Shown: positions 25,074-33,947, counted from the stretch's first letter. The stretch is DNA of 64,000 nt from SIG307 sp964545045 (GCA_964545045.1 CAZJEN010000010.1:1-64000), one strand, 5' to 3'. The notes: generated from the sequence alone by a model not told the origin. Numbers and translations: made by a program.

Positions 25074-26650
25074 TAGTATACCATCCTTGACATAACGTGA
25101 ATATCCTCAGGGAAGAAGGTCAGTCCGACTTCCTGGCCTACCTCCGAATAATCTGTGGTATGTATCTTAAACTCGCGACCGGTAGTCCAGAAGGTAATCT
25201 TATATACGCCTTCCTTCACATCTGCCGGGTCAAAATCGTAATCCACACTAATATCGATTGCCTGATTCTCATCGCTTAACTTCCATCCCTGTGCACTTGC
25301 CCAGGTCTTAATATCCGTTTCCAGCGTCTGAGACTCTTTGATTTCATCCACCGTAGCCGAGAAGTTAAAGGCCATGATTGCTTCGTTCGCCTTCTCGTTC
25401 TTGATGACCGGCTGATTTACTACAAATACCGTACGCTCTACCGCTGTTCCGTTTGCTGTGGAGAACACCACCGGATAGCTTCCCAGCTCCGGCTTAATGT
25501 CGTACTCGATACTTGCAATGGAAATATACTCATCATTTTCCGGATTCCATGCCATAGCGTTGGAACGTGCGATAATTTCCTTATCGTCCAGCTTTTCCAC
25601 ATCCTCTAAGTCCACATAAAAGTTACTTGCATTGATTTTTTCTTTTCCGCCGGCACCGGTCACTTCGTTATTCCGGATCACCTGCATATCTACCGTCACG
25701 CTGGTACCCGGTACTGTCTCTACGATAATCTCGTAATGTACTCCCTTAAACAGGACACTCAATACCTCACCGGTCATCTTACCCTGATCCACGGCAACAA
25801 TGTCGATATCCTCCGGACGAATTACGACTTCTACCTCTTCATTCTTCTTAAAGCCGAAATCCACACAATCAAAGGTCTTATCATCAAAACGAACCTTGTA
25901 ATCATCCAACATCACACCCGGTAAAATATTACTCTCACCGATGAAGTTTGCTACAAAACGGTTTGCAGGCTCGTTGTAAATCTCCTCCGGAGTACCTACC
26001 TGCTGAATCTCGCCGCCGTTCATAACCACAATCTTATCGGACATAGTCAGAGCTTCTTCCTGGTCATGGGTAACGAAAATAAAGGTAATACCGACCTCCT
26101 GCTGGATACGCTTTAACTCGTACTGCATCTCCTTACGAAGCTTTAAGTCAAGAGCGGCAAGGGGTTCATCCAAAAGAAGCACCTTCGGCTCATTTACCAG
26201 CGCTCTCGCAATGGCAACACGCTGCTGCTGTCCGCCGGATAATAAGGTGGTGTTCTTCTTCTCAAAGCCTTCCAAGCCGATGAGCTTTAACATCTTCATT
26301 ACCTTCTGGTCGATAACGTCCTTACTCATCTTCTTAAGCTTCAGACCGAATGCGATATTTTCATATACATTTAAATGCGGAAATAAGGCATACTTCTGGA
26401 ACACTGTATTCAATTCTCTTTCATACGGAGGCTTATGGCTGATTTCCTCTCCGTTAAAAATAACGCTACCCTCGTCAGCCTCCAAAAAGCCGCCGAGAAT
26501 ACGAAGCAATGTGGTTTTTCCGCATCCGCTCGGTCCCAACAACGTTACAAACTCATTCTCATAGATATCCAGATTGATACCCTTCAACGTAATCTGCTTA
26601 TCAAAGCTCTTCGCAATATTACGAAACTCAATTACCTTTTTCCGTTCCAT
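25073..26650 (-). CDS. potA: Polyamine transporter ATPase PotA with a large C-terminal insertion
   Basis: The ATPase core is standard: Walker A GPSGCGKTT (39-47), LSGGQQQRVAIARAL (137-151), Walker B LLLDEPLAALD (158-168), H-loop VTHDQEEAL. PotA is usually 350-370 residues; this one has 525. The closing TOBE strand is found at the very end (TTDYSEVGQEVGLTFFPEDI), while the other part of TOBE lies at about 280-320. The extra residues, about 325 to 495, are therefore inserted inside TOBE. By eye the insert is beta-rich, with a segment (YDIKPELGSYPVVFSTANG) that looks like a bacterial Ig-like domain. The start is set by AAGGAGG five bases upstream. Confidence 0.85.
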   Translation of the reverse strand: MERKKVIEFRNIAKSFDKQITLKGINLDIYENEFVTLLGPSGCGKTTLLRILGGFLEADEGSVIFNGEEISHKPPYERELNTVFQKYALFPHLNVYENIAFGLKLKKMSKDVIDQKVMKMLKLIGLEGFEKKNTTLLSGGQQQRVAIARALVNEPKVLLLDEPLAALDLKLRKEMQYELKRIQQEVGITFIFVTHDQEEALTMSDKIVVMNGGEIQQVGTPEEIYNEPANRFVANFIGESNILPGVMLDDYKVRFDDKTFDCVDFGFKKNEEVEVVIRPEDIDIVAVDQGKMTGEVLSVLFKGVHYEIIVETVPGTSVTVDMQVIRNNEVTGAGGKEKINASNFYVDLEDVEKLDDKEIIARSNAMAWNPENDEYISIASIEYDIKPELGSYPVVFSTANGTAVERTVFVVNQPVIKNEKANEAIMAFNFSATVDEIKESQTLETDIKTWASAQGWKLSDENQAIDISVDYDFDPADVKEGVYKITFWTTGREFKIHTTDYSEVGQEVGLTFFPEDIHVMSRMVY

Positions 26651-26716
26651 TTTATCCTCCTTAAAACATTGGCCTCGCCTTCCGTTTAACACTTCAGTTT
26701 AGCACAATACCGTGAC

Positions 26717-26745
26717 ATATTATATTATACATATATCCGCGTCAA
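26717..26745 (-). promoter_or_regulatory. Sigma-A promoter of the pot operon
   Basis: On the minus strand TTGACG (26745-26740), a 17-base spacer and TAATAT (26722-26717) precede potA by about 67 bases. No leader riboswitch is apparent in the short leader. Confidence 0.7.
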
Positions 26746-26846
26746 ATTCAATAGAAAAAACCGCTATTTCGACACGTTCTACCGCTTTTTTTCGTTTTTT
26801 TATTCTATCCCTGTCAATCAAAAAAATATCTAATACGTTTGGCTTA

Positions 26847-26875
26847 TTGACAAGACAGATTGCGAATGGTAAGAT
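26847..26875 (+). promoter_or_regulatory. Promoter of tRNA-Gly and trpS
   Basis: TTGACA (26847-26852), a 17-base spacer and TAAGAT (26870-26875) lie 11 bases before the tRNA 5' end. No other promoter is obvious between the tRNA and trpS, so both are probably one transcript. Confidence 0.75.
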
Positions 26876-26886
26876 AAATGTACCAA

Positions 26887-26957
26887 GCAGATATAGTTCA
26901 TCGGTAGAATATCAGCTTCCCAAGCTGAGGAGGCGGGTTCGATTCCCGTTATCTGCT
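26887..26957 (+). tRNA. tRNA-Gly, anticodon CCC
   Basis: The 71-base cloverleaf is complete. The acceptor stem pairs GCAGATA with TATCTGC; the anticodon arm is CAGCT-TTCCCAA-AGCTG; the T-arm is GCGGG-TTCGATT-CCCGT; the discriminator is T. The anticodon CCC reads GGG glycine codons. The CCA end is not encoded. trpS begins 27 bases downstream, so the tRNA must be processed from a trpS mRNA or terminate just after it. Confidence 0.92.
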
Positions 26958-26984
26958 TTATTTTTTTGCGGAAGAGGAGTAACT

Positions 26985-27989
26985 ATGGCAGACGAAAAGA
27001 AAATTTTATTCAGCGGAATGCAGGCAACCGGCAACTTAACCCTCGGAAACTATCTCGGTGCGTTAAAGAACTGGGTTTCTTTAAACGAAGACTATGAGTG
27101 CTACTACTGCGTAGTAGACGAACACTCCATCACCGTGCGTCAGAATCCGGCAGAGCTTCGTCAGCGTGCCCGCGCCCTTTTGACCCTTTATATTGCAGCA
27201 GGTCTCGACCCGGAAAAGAACTGCATTTACTATCAGTCCCACGTTTCCGGACATGCGGAACTGGCTTGGATTTTAAATTGTTATACCTACATGGGTGAAT
27301 TACAGCGTATGACCCAGTTTAAGGATAAGTCCGCAAAGCACGCGGATAACATCAATGCAGGTCTCTTCACTTACCCGGTACTTATGGCTGCGGACATCTT
27401 ACTGTTCCAGGCAGACGTGGTTCCGGTGGGTATCGACCAGATGCAGCACTTAGAACTGACCCGTGATATCGCACAGCGTTTCAACGGTATCTACGGCGAC
27501 GTGTTTAAGATTCCGGAAGCATATCTCGGTAAGGTAGGCGCAAAGATTATGAGCCTGCAGGATCCGACCAAGAAAATGTCCAAGTCCGACGAGAACTTAA
27601 ACGCAAGTATTTACCTCATGGACGATCCGGACACCATTATCCGCAAGTTTAAGCGTGCGGTGACCGACTCCGAAAACGAAATCCGCTACGCTGCGGAAAA
27701 GCCGGGCATCAGCAACTTAATCGACATTTATCGCGCTACCACCGGCAAGTCCATCGAAGAGGTGGAAAAGGAATTTGCAGGCAAAGGTTACGGTGACTTT
27801 AAGTTAGCAGTAGGCGAGTCCGTTGTAGACGTATTAAAGCCGCTTCAGGACCGTGTCGCAGAGCTTTCCAAGGATAAGGCATACATCGACAGCATTATCA
27901 AGAACAACGGCGAGCGTGCGAATTACGTAGCGAACAAGACGCTCCGTAAGGTACAGAAAAAGATTGGTTTCCCGGAAAGAATCCGGTAG
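26985..27989 (+). CDS. trpS: Tryptophanyl-tRNA synthetase
   Basis: This 334-residue class I synthetase charges tRNA-Trp. The HIGH-equivalent lies in SGMQATGNLTLGNYLGALKN (residues 10-29), the tryptophan-binding region includes YPVLMAADILLFQADVVPVG, and the KMSKS loop is KKMSKSDENLN near residue 200. The length is typical for the bacterial single-domain enzyme. The ATG at 26985 has GAGGAG upstream. No T-box leader is present, which is notable because many Firmicute trpS genes have one; here a tRNA-Gly gene takes that place. Confidence 0.93.
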   Translation: MADEKKILFSGMQATGNLTLGNYLGALKNWVSLNEDYECYYCVVDEHSITVRQNPAELRQRARALLTLYIAAGLDPEKNCIYYQSHVSGHAELAWILNCYTYMGELQRMTQFKDKSAKHADNINAGLFTYPVLMAADILLFQADVVPVGIDQMQHLELTRDIAQRFNGIYGDVFKIPEAYLGKVGAKIMSLQDPTKKMSKSDENLNASIYLMDDPDTIIRKFKRAVTDSENEIRYAAEKPGISNLIDIYRATTGKSIEEVEKEFAGKGYGDFKLAVGESVVDVLKPLQDRVAELSKDKAYIDSIIKNNGERANYVANKTLRKVQKKIGFPERIR

Positions 27990-27993
27990 TAGA

Positions 27994-28018
27994 GCCCCCC
28001 ACTCTTGCGAGTGGGGGC
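27994..28018. terminator. trpS terminator
   Basis: GCCCCCCACTC and GAGTGGGGGC form a strong stem with a TTGC loop, followed by CTTTTTTG. A reverse-oriented copy of the central stem occurs at 28228-28244, on the far side of the long inverted repeat. Confidence 0.9.
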
Positions 28019-28029
28019 CTTTTTTGCAA

Positions 28030-28212
28030 GAAAAAGTTGATAGGAGCAGATTCATTTTTTAGAGCGCAACACTCCGTCAAACTTCCTCTAAGAACGACTA
28101 GGACGCTCGGGAGCGACCTCGCGCCCAGTCTTTTCTAAGAGGCGATTTCGACTTCGTTAAAAGCGCGCCCCTTCGGGAAATCAAAAATAAATCTGCTCCT
28201 ATCAACTTTTTC
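28030..28212. repeat. Long inverted-repeat element, possible structured RNA or MITE
   Basis: The 23-base arm at 28030-28052, beginning GAAAAAGTTGATAGG, is exactly complementary to 28190-28212. After one mismatch the pairing continues for six more bases. Inside, CCTCT pairs AGAGG, GACT pairs AGTC, and CGCTC/GAGCG forms an apical hairpin, so the whole 183 bases can fold as one long branched stem. It does not code for protein. Arms end in T5 on both strands. The trpS terminator stem and its reversed copy (28228-28244) flank it, extending the symmetry to about 250 bases. The 28213-28303 remainder shows nothing else. Confidence 0.75.
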
Positions 28213-28303
28213 AGTCTAATATACCTTCCACTCGCAAGAGTGGGCTACGCTCAAAACCACTGAACATCCCTTGCAGGTCAAGTTCATTACGTCTACTTCT
28301 TTA

Positions 28304-28540
28304 CTACTCCTCAAATTCTACCGTTACATAGAATCCTTTACTGTTCTCTTCCACATCCTTTACCACACCATTTAGCTTCGTAAGACGTTCACGGAACGGA
28401 ATATTTCCGGACATGGCCACCGCCGGCTCGATTACATAATAAAAGATCGCATTCGGTAGGGTAGACTCCCTGATTTCTACCTCCTGTCCCACTTCCACCA
28501 GGCCGGGACGCTCCATTTTAAATTGCATGGTTCTTGACAT
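28304..28540 (-). CDS. Uncharacterised 78-aa protein
   Basis: No family is recognised. The protein is a small, beta-rich soluble polypeptide opening MSRTMQFKMERPGLVEVGQE and closing with two likely strands (LNGVVKDVEENSKGFYVTVE). The pattern suggests a small SH3-like or OB-like barrel. AAGGAGAA precedes the ATG. It lies 23 bases after recO and is probably the last gene of the era-recO operon, ending before the inverted-repeat element. Confidence 0.7.
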   Translation of the reverse strand: MSRTMQFKMERPGLVEVGQEVEIRESTLPNAIFYYVIEPAVAMSGNIPFRERLTKLNGVVKDVEENSKGFYVTVEFEE

Positions 28541-28563
28541 TTCTTTTCTCCTTTCCCCTTATG

Positions 28564-29355
28564 TTACAACAGCTCCAGCATCTCCAGACTCTTAAACTTC
28601 CGCCCGATATGCAGGTCTGTAAATTCCTTCAGTATCTTTTTTAACTGGCCACGCACATCCTCCGTTACCGTAAAGGTATACAGGCTCTCTATCGGTGTCG
28701 CCAATATATATTGCATGGTATAAAGGGTGGAACCGGACACCGGAAGATATCGTTCTCCTACGATAAGTCCTTCCTTCTGTCCCACCTCATGTACATCCTC
28801 TTCCCACAGCTTATCCGCACAACTTTTACAAATGCACCCGCCGCTTCTTGCTGAAAACCAAAACAGGTCCTCTTTCTTTCTGCACTTCACACATTCATAT
28901 ACCTGCGGCGAGATACCTCCTACGGACAACATTTTCAGTTCAAAGATGGAACGCACCAGCTCTGCCCCGATGGACTTCTTTAAAAGTGCCCCCAAAGAAC
29001 GGTACAGCACCTTCAGCTCCTCCTTAGCGGGGAGCCCTTCTCTCGTTACTGTTTCAGCAAATTCACAGAAATAAACGCCGTAATAGACCGCTTCCAAATC
29101 CGTCCGCAACTCCGCAAAAAAATTCTCCGGCTCTACAGCCTGCAATGTATAGGAATCTCTACCTTCATACAGGGTAAACTTTCCGAACACAAAGGGCTGG
29201 CTGCACCCGGAAAGCATCGCCGTAGGGCGACGCACTCCGTTTGCAAACACAGAAATTTTTCCTCGTTCTTTTGTCAAAAGCACAAGGCGCCGGTCATACT
29301 CTTTATTCGGTTGTGCCGACAGAATCATTCCTGTCACCGTAATGCTCTCTGCCAT
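28564..29355 (-). CDS. recO: DNA repair protein RecO
   Basis: This 263-residue RecO mediates RecA loading and strand annealing in the RecFOR pathway. An N-terminal OB fold (TVTGMILSAQPNKEYDRRLV) is followed by a helical domain. A zinc site is built from CVKC and CKSC, which flank the FWFSARSGGCIC segment near residues 160-190. The start at 29355 has GGGAGAG upstream, and its first 53 bases overlap the YqzL-like gene in another frame. Position downstream of era is conserved in Firmicutes. Confidence 0.9.
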   Translation of the reverse strand: MAESITVTGMILSAQPNKEYDRRLVLLTKERGKISVFANGVRRPTAMLSGCSQPFVFGKFTLYEGRDSYTLQAVEPENFFAELRTDLEAVYYGVYFCEFAETVTREGLPAKEELKVLYRSLGALLKKSIGAELVRSIFELKMLSVGGISPQVYECVKCRKKEDLFWFSARSGGCICKSCADKLWEEDVHEVGQKEGLIVGERYLPVSGSTLYTMQYILATPIESLYTFTVTEDVRGQLKKILKEFTDLHIGRKFKSLEMLELL

Positions 29356-29473
29356 AGGACTCTCCCTGTACCTTCTGTTCCTCTTTGTTCCTTTGTTCCA
29401 CCGCATCGCGATAAGACAAGTAGTCCGTCACGCTTCCGGTTGTTCTGAATTTTTCCCAATACTCTTCTTCCAT
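29303..29473 (-). CDS. YqzL-like small protein
   Basis: This 56-residue product begins EEEYWEKFRTTGSVTDYLSY, matching the short YqzL family pattern (xxxxWxxFxxTGxxxxYLxY) found between era and recO in Bacilli and Clostridia. The role is unknown. The C-terminal half is highly charged and unlike the family, and it is encoded where the gene overlaps recO by 53 bases in another frame. An ATG 51 bases further upstream exists but lacks the GGGGG-type site found before 29473. Confidence 0.65.
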   Translation of the reverse strand: MEEEYWEKFRTTGSVTDYLSYRDAVEQRNKEEQKVQGESYGREHYGDRNDSVGTTE

Positions 29474-29582
29474 CGCCGTACCCCCGTATTCTATAGCTAC
29501 AAAGATAGCATCTCCGAAACACAAAAAAATACACTGATACGATAATCCTATGCACTGGAAAAAATTCAGGGCTTGACACTGC

Positions 29583-30533
29583 TTATTCGTCTTCCGAACG
29601 CTCTACATATCCGTAATTTTTCAAAAGGAAATCACTATCGCGCCAATCCTTCTTTACCTTTACCCAAAGCTTTAAGTTTACTTTATACTCAAACAAAAGC
29701 TCAATTTCTTTTCTCGCCTCGGTACCGATACGCTTTAACATCGCCCCCTGCTTTCCGATAATGATACCCTTATGGGAATCCCTCTCGCAAATAATCGTGG
29801 CATCGATATCCACCAGATGCCCATCCGGACGTTCCTTCATCCGCTCTATCGCCACTGCGATACCGTGCGGAATCTCATCATCCAAGAGGCGCAGCGCCTT
29901 TTCCCGCACGATTTCCGCTGCAATCTGCCGCTCCGGCTGGTCCGTCACCGTATCCTCATCATAATACATCGGCCCCTCCGGGAGCAATGAAAACAGAAGG
30001 GACTGCAACTTATCCACATTTCGGCTGCGCAGGGCACTGGTCATAATCACTCCGGCAAACGGATACACATCCTTATAGGTCTCCTCTGCCTTGAGAAGAG
30101 TCTCCTTATCCACCGTGTCCATCTTATTGATAACCAGCACCACCGGCGTCTTGGTCCGGGCAAGCACCTCTAAAATGTGCTGCTCTCCCGCGCCGATATA
30201 GTCCGTCGGCTCCACCAGCCAAAGAATCACATCTACCTCGGACAAAGTTCCTTCCGCCACATTGACCATATATTCGCCCAGTTTATTTTTCGCCTTATGA
30301 ATACCCGGGGTATCCAGGAAAATAATCTGGCCTCTGTCATCGGTATATACCGTCTGAATCCGGGTACGGGTGGTCTGAGGCTTGTTGGAGGTAATCGCAA
30401 TCTTCTGCTTAATCAGATGATTCATCAGTGTGGACTTTCCCACATTCGGTCTGCCGATTAATGCGACAAATCCGGAACAGAATCCTCGCTCTCCCTTTCC
30501 TGCCTTTTTGTTCTTTTCATTATTCTGTGCCAT
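29583..30533 (-). CDS. era: GTPase Era
   Basis: This 316-residue essential GTPase acts in 16S rRNA processing and 30S assembly. G1 is GRPNVGKSTLMN, G3 DTPGIHK, G4 NKMD, and the C-terminal KH RNA-binding domain carries HKGIIIGKQGAMLKRIG. An N-terminal 20-residue charged tail (MAQNNEKNKKAGKGERG) is an addition. AAGGAGA before 30533 decides the start over an ATG seven codons earlier. It is followed by the yqzL-like gene and recO. Confidence 0.93.
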   Translation of the reverse strand: MAQNNEKNKKAGKGERGFCSGFVALIGRPNVGKSTLMNHLIKQKIAITSNKPQTTRTRIQTVYTDDRGQIIFLDTPGIHKAKNKLGEYMVNVAEGTLSEVDVILWLVEPTDYIGAGEQHILEVLARTKTPVVLVINKMDTVDKETLLKAEETYKDVYPFAGVIMTSALRSRNVDKLQSLLFSLLPEGPMYYDEDTVTDQPERQIAAEIVREKALRLLDDEIPHGIAVAIERMKERPDGHLVDIDATIICERDSHKGIIIGKQGAMLKRIGTEARKEIELLFEYKVNLKLWVKVKKDWRDSDFLLKNYGYVERSEDE

Positions 30534-30570
30534 ATCGATTCTCCTTGCAGCCATTGCGACTGCTTTTCTC

Positions 30571-33513
30571 TTACTTTAACAAATCACGTACCGTCATAAA
30601 GTGGGACGCATCCTCACGTACCTTCTTTTCGGAGCCTACCGTACAACAGCAGTTCTGGGAAAGCATTGCTTTTACACCTTCTGCCAGCGCACGTACATCC
30701 TCTACTGTGATATTTAAAATCTCGTCTCTGTGCTTCTGCACGGACGCAAAGGTACGTCCGGTCAGATATGCGGTAAGCCCTCTCTCGCCTTCCATACGCG
30801 GATTCCGCGGCATATCCACATTACTCATGGTACCGATGACATACTTGGTCATCTCGGCCTCGTCCGCCTCAAACTTCGCAATGTAATCCACTGCATCCGC
30901 ATATACCTGCATCGTTCTGGAAAGATGCGGGTCTCTCCAGGAGCAAAATGCCATTCTTCCGTTCTCCATTGCAATCAAAGAAGCTCCGTAAGCACCGCCC
31001 AACACTCTGACCTGATTCCAAAGATAACCATAGCTCATGGCCGTACGAAGTACCTCGTAAGCACCGGTATACTCTAAGCCTGCATCTCTGAAGTTTCCTG
31101 CACAGCATACATACTGCACCTGGCCCGGGGTAATAAGACCCTCATTCTTCTTTTCCGGCACAAGCGTAAGTCTGCTTCCCTTTGCCTCCGGCGCAAATGC
31201 CGCAAACAAAGCTGCACACTGTTCTTTTACCAGTGCAAAGCCTTCCGCATCAGCGGTTAGACTGAGCATCATCACATCCTTTGCAAAGATGCATTCATAT
31301 GCTTCTTTCAGCTTCTGTACCAGCTCATTCTTTCTCTCATCGTAGTGGTCGAGCATCTCTGAAATAAACTCATAATACATAATGCCGTCCAGAAGTTCCA
31401 TGGCAACACCCACCTCGGAAAAATACGAGGTGGCACGCTTTATTGCTGCTCCTTGGGCCATATCGGTATAACGGCTCTCCAGTCCGCTCTTACGTTCCAA
31501 CAAAATCTCGCGAAGACGGGCAGGATTGTCATATACAGTTTCCGTAAGCAGCTCCTTCATATAGGCAAACAACTCCGGAATCTTACCGTACAAGGTCTTG
31601 CCTTCCGCCACAAAGAATACACGATACTCATTCAAATCGTCGTACTTGGAAGAAATCAATGTACTGACGGAAAGGCCGCCGGTATTGATACTGATTTCGT
31701 TATTCAAATCCAGATAACTATGCTTTTCGGTATCCATACGACCGAATAAATCCGCTAAGATTCCCACATACGGCAATAACTCCGCGGACACCTTCTTCAT
31801 GTCAAACAAAAGCTTTACATAAGCGATTCCCGCGGTAAATAAATTCTGATGAAGTGTGGTAATACCTTCGATTTCCTTTACTTCATTTACAAACGGATCT
31901 GCTTCCTTCTTAATATCTTCTCTGGTAAGTTGCGGAATCTTCGCCAAATCTTCCGGCTTTGACGGCTCGCTCTGATACTGCTTCAACGCCTTTGTCTGTG
32001 CTACCAGTGCCTCTACTTCCGCTTCGGATAAAGATGCCTTATAATCTGCCAGCTCTTTGCCCAGTGCCGCCTCTTTTTCTGCAAGCAGGCCTACTTTCGG
32101 TTTCAATTTCAAAAATACCGCATGCTGATTATCAAGCAGCTCCTCTTTGATTAACCGTTCAAAGTAATCCGTCTCAATCAGTTCGCGAAGCTTATCAAAC
32201 ACCGGTGACCAGCACAGGTTATCAAATACCTGATTATCATCATACAGCCAGGTCCCCAGCATCATCTGACCGTAACGCAAGCCCTTCGGATAATTTCCGG
32301 AATCCCCCTCTCTCAAGGAAAACTCCATACTGTTTAAGGCAGCGTACAGAGATTTTTTCGGTACACCGTCCTCGACACACTTCTCCAAGGTTTCCGTTAC
32401 AATGCGTAAAAAGTCTTCTCCTCTGTCCTCTGCCGCATTCTTTGCAATAACGGCCAAGAACGGCTGAGCCACTACATCCGTAAAGTCAGCGGCACAATCC
32501 TCACCGATACCGGCCTCTGTAAGGGCCAGTCTTAACGGAGTACCCGGCTTATTAATCAACGCGGAACAAAGCAAAGAAACCGCCGTTTCCTTTACCACAT
32601 CCTTCTCTCCCGTAAAGGTCACACCGTAAGCAAAATACGTAGCGTCTTTTGCTTCTTCACTGTTATTCACCGAATAGAAGCTCTCCACCGTCTTTTTCTC
32701 TCCGAAAGACTCCTGAAGCTTTAACGAAGAATCCAAATCAATCTTCTCAAACCGGCTCAGATACTCTTTATCCATCCACTCCAAGCGTTCTGCCACGTCC
32801 ATATCACCGTACAAATAAATATAGCTGTTCACCGGATGATAATAGCGCTTATGGAACTCCAAAAACTGCTCATAGCTAAGCTCCGGAATATGGTCCGGAT
32901 CACCGCCGGACTCCACGCCGTATGCCGTATCCGGGAATAAATTCTGCTGAAGTTCGGAGAACAGCACCTCATCCGGACTGGAAAAGGCACCCTTCATCTC
33001 ACTGTATACCACTCCGTTATAGGAAAGGTCCGCCTCGGCACTCTCCAACTCGTAGTGCCAGCCCTCCTGCAGGAAAATATTCTTCTCATGATGGATGTTC
33101 GGGAAAAATACCGCATCCATGTACACTTCCATTAAATTTGCAAAATCCTTGTCATTACAGCTTGCCACCGGATAAATGGTCTTATCCGGATAGGTCATCG
33201 CGTTTAAAAACGTATTCAAAGAACCCTTTACCAACTCTACAAACGGATCCTTAACCGGGAAACGCTCCGAACCGCAAAGCACGGAATGCTCCAAAATATG
33301 AGCAACACCGGTAGAATCCTCTGGCGGGGTACGAAATCCCACGGAAAACACCTTATTATTATCTTCACAGGAAATCACCGCAATTCGCGCACCTGATTTC
33401 TTATGCCGAAGAACGATGCCTAAGCCCGAAACATCCGCCAAATTCTCCTCCGACACAATCTCGTAGGCCGACATTTTTTTCAAAGTTTCTGTATTTTTAA
33501 TCACATGACTCAT
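30571..33513 (-). CDS. M16C metallopeptidase (PreP/insulinase family)
   Basis: This 980-residue zinc peptidase has the inverted HxxEH site in GVAHILEHSVLCGSERFPVK near residue 70, with the downstream Glu expected in the NLMEVYMDAVFFPN region. Four insulinase-type domains in one chain, a linker hinge near residue 500 and overall length match presequence-protease relatives (M16C), which degrade small unfolded peptides inside a closed chamber. It has no signal peptide, so it is probably cytoplasmic. It ends 37 bases upstream of era. GGAGA is ten bases before the ATG. Confidence 0.88.
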   Translation of the reverse strand: MSHVIKNTETLKKMSAYEIVSEENLADVSGLGIVLRHKKSGARIAVISCEDNNKVFSVGFRTPPEDSTGVAHILEHSVLCGSERFPVKDPFVELVKGSLNTFLNAMTYPDKTIYPVASCNDKDFANLMEVYMDAVFFPNIHHEKNIFLQEGWHYELESAEADLSYNGVVYSEMKGAFSSPDEVLFSELQQNLFPDTAYGVESGGDPDHIPELSYEQFLEFHKRYYHPVNSYIYLYGDMDVAERLEWMDKEYLSRFEKIDLDSSLKLQESFGEKKTVESFYSVNNSEEAKDATYFAYGVTFTGEKDVVKETAVSLLCSALINKPGTPLRLALTEAGIGEDCAADFTDVVAQPFLAVIAKNAAEDRGEDFLRIVTETLEKCVEDGVPKKSLYAALNSMEFSLREGDSGNYPKGLRYGQMMLGTWLYDDNQVFDNLCWSPVFDKLRELIETDYFERLIKEELLDNQHAVFLKLKPKVGLLAEKEAALGKELADYKASLSEAEVEALVAQTKALKQYQSEPSKPEDLAKIPQLTREDIKKEADPFVNEVKEIEGITTLHQNLFTAGIAYVKLLFDMKKVSAELLPYVGILADLFGRMDTEKHSYLDLNNEISINTGGLSVSTLISSKYDDLNEYRVFFVAEGKTLYGKIPELFAYMKELLTETVYDNPARLREILLERKSGLESRYTDMAQGAAIKRATSYFSEVGVAMELLDGIMYYEFISEMLDHYDERKNELVQKLKEAYECIFAKDVMMLSLTADAEGFALVKEQCAALFAAFAPEAKGSRLTLVPEKKNEGLITPGQVQYVCCAGNFRDAGLEYTGAYEVLRTAMSYGYLWNQVRVLGGAYGASLIAMENGRMAFCSWRDPHLSRTMQVYADAVDYIAKFEADEAEMTKYVIGTMSNVDMPRNPRMEGERGLTAYLTGRTFASVQKHRDEILNITVEDVRALAEGVKAMLSQNCCCTVGSEKKVREDASHFMTVRDLLK

Positions 33514-33591
33514 TACTGACTATTCTCCTTTATCCTTTTTGATTATCTTACCACATCGGTCACAAAAAATCCATAAAAATCCATGGTATCA

Positions 33592-33620
33592 TTGACAATT
33601 TTATAAATTTATGCTATCTT
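33592..33620 (+). promoter_or_regulatory. Promoter of the cold-shock gene
   Basis: TTGACA (33592-33597), a 17-base spacer and TATCTT (33615-33620). The leader of about 50 bases is AT-rich, shorter than the classic cspA leader. Confidence 0.75.
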
Positions 33621-33676
33621 AAATTTAGGCTGTTTGATACGGCTCATTTATTATTTTAGTTTCGGAGGAACATAGG

Positions 33677-33874
33677 ATGAACGGCACAGTAAAGTGGTTC
33701 AACGCAAAAAAGGGGTTTGGCTTTATTTCCGATGAGAACGGAACCGATGTATTCGTACATTATTCCGCATTAAACATGGACGGATTTAAGGTCCTTGACG
33801 AAGGCGACAAGGTAGAGTTTGAAGTAGTGACCGGTGAGAAGGGTCCGCAGGCTGCAAACGTTACGAAGTTATAA
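33677..33874 (+). CDS. Cold-shock protein (CSD fold)
   Basis: This 65-residue single-domain nucleic-acid chaperone has RNP1 (KGFGFISDE) and RNP2 (VFVHYSAL). It binds single-stranded RNA and DNA and melts mRNA structure. Length and composition match CspA/CspB relatives. GGAGG lies eight bases before the ATG, and a strong terminator follows, so it is monocistronic. Confidence 0.95.
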   Translation: MNGTVKWFNAKKGFGFISDENGTDVFVHYSALNMDGFKVLDEGDKVEFEVVTGEKGPQAANVTKL

Positions 33875-33893
33875 TTCATAATCCTGAAACACC

Positions 33894-33921
33894 AAGAAGC
33901 AGGTCAAATGACCTGCTTCTT
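33894..33921. terminator. Terminator after csp
   Basis: AAGAAGCAGGTCA and TGACCTGCTTCTT form a perfect 13-base stem with a two-base loop, followed by ATCTTTTCT. It also serves the convergent PilZ gene. Confidence 0.88.
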
Positions 33922-33947
33922 ATCTTTTCTCTATTCGTTTTTAAGCG

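Noticed and set aside
26876..26984. T-box leader before trpS
   Set aside because: The sequence folds as a complete tRNA-Gly cloverleaf; no T-box bulge or specifier loop is visible.
33598..33614. Palindromic TTATAAATTTAT in the csp promoter spacer as an operator
   Set aside because: Such symmetry is common in AT-rich spacers and no regulator gene is nearby.
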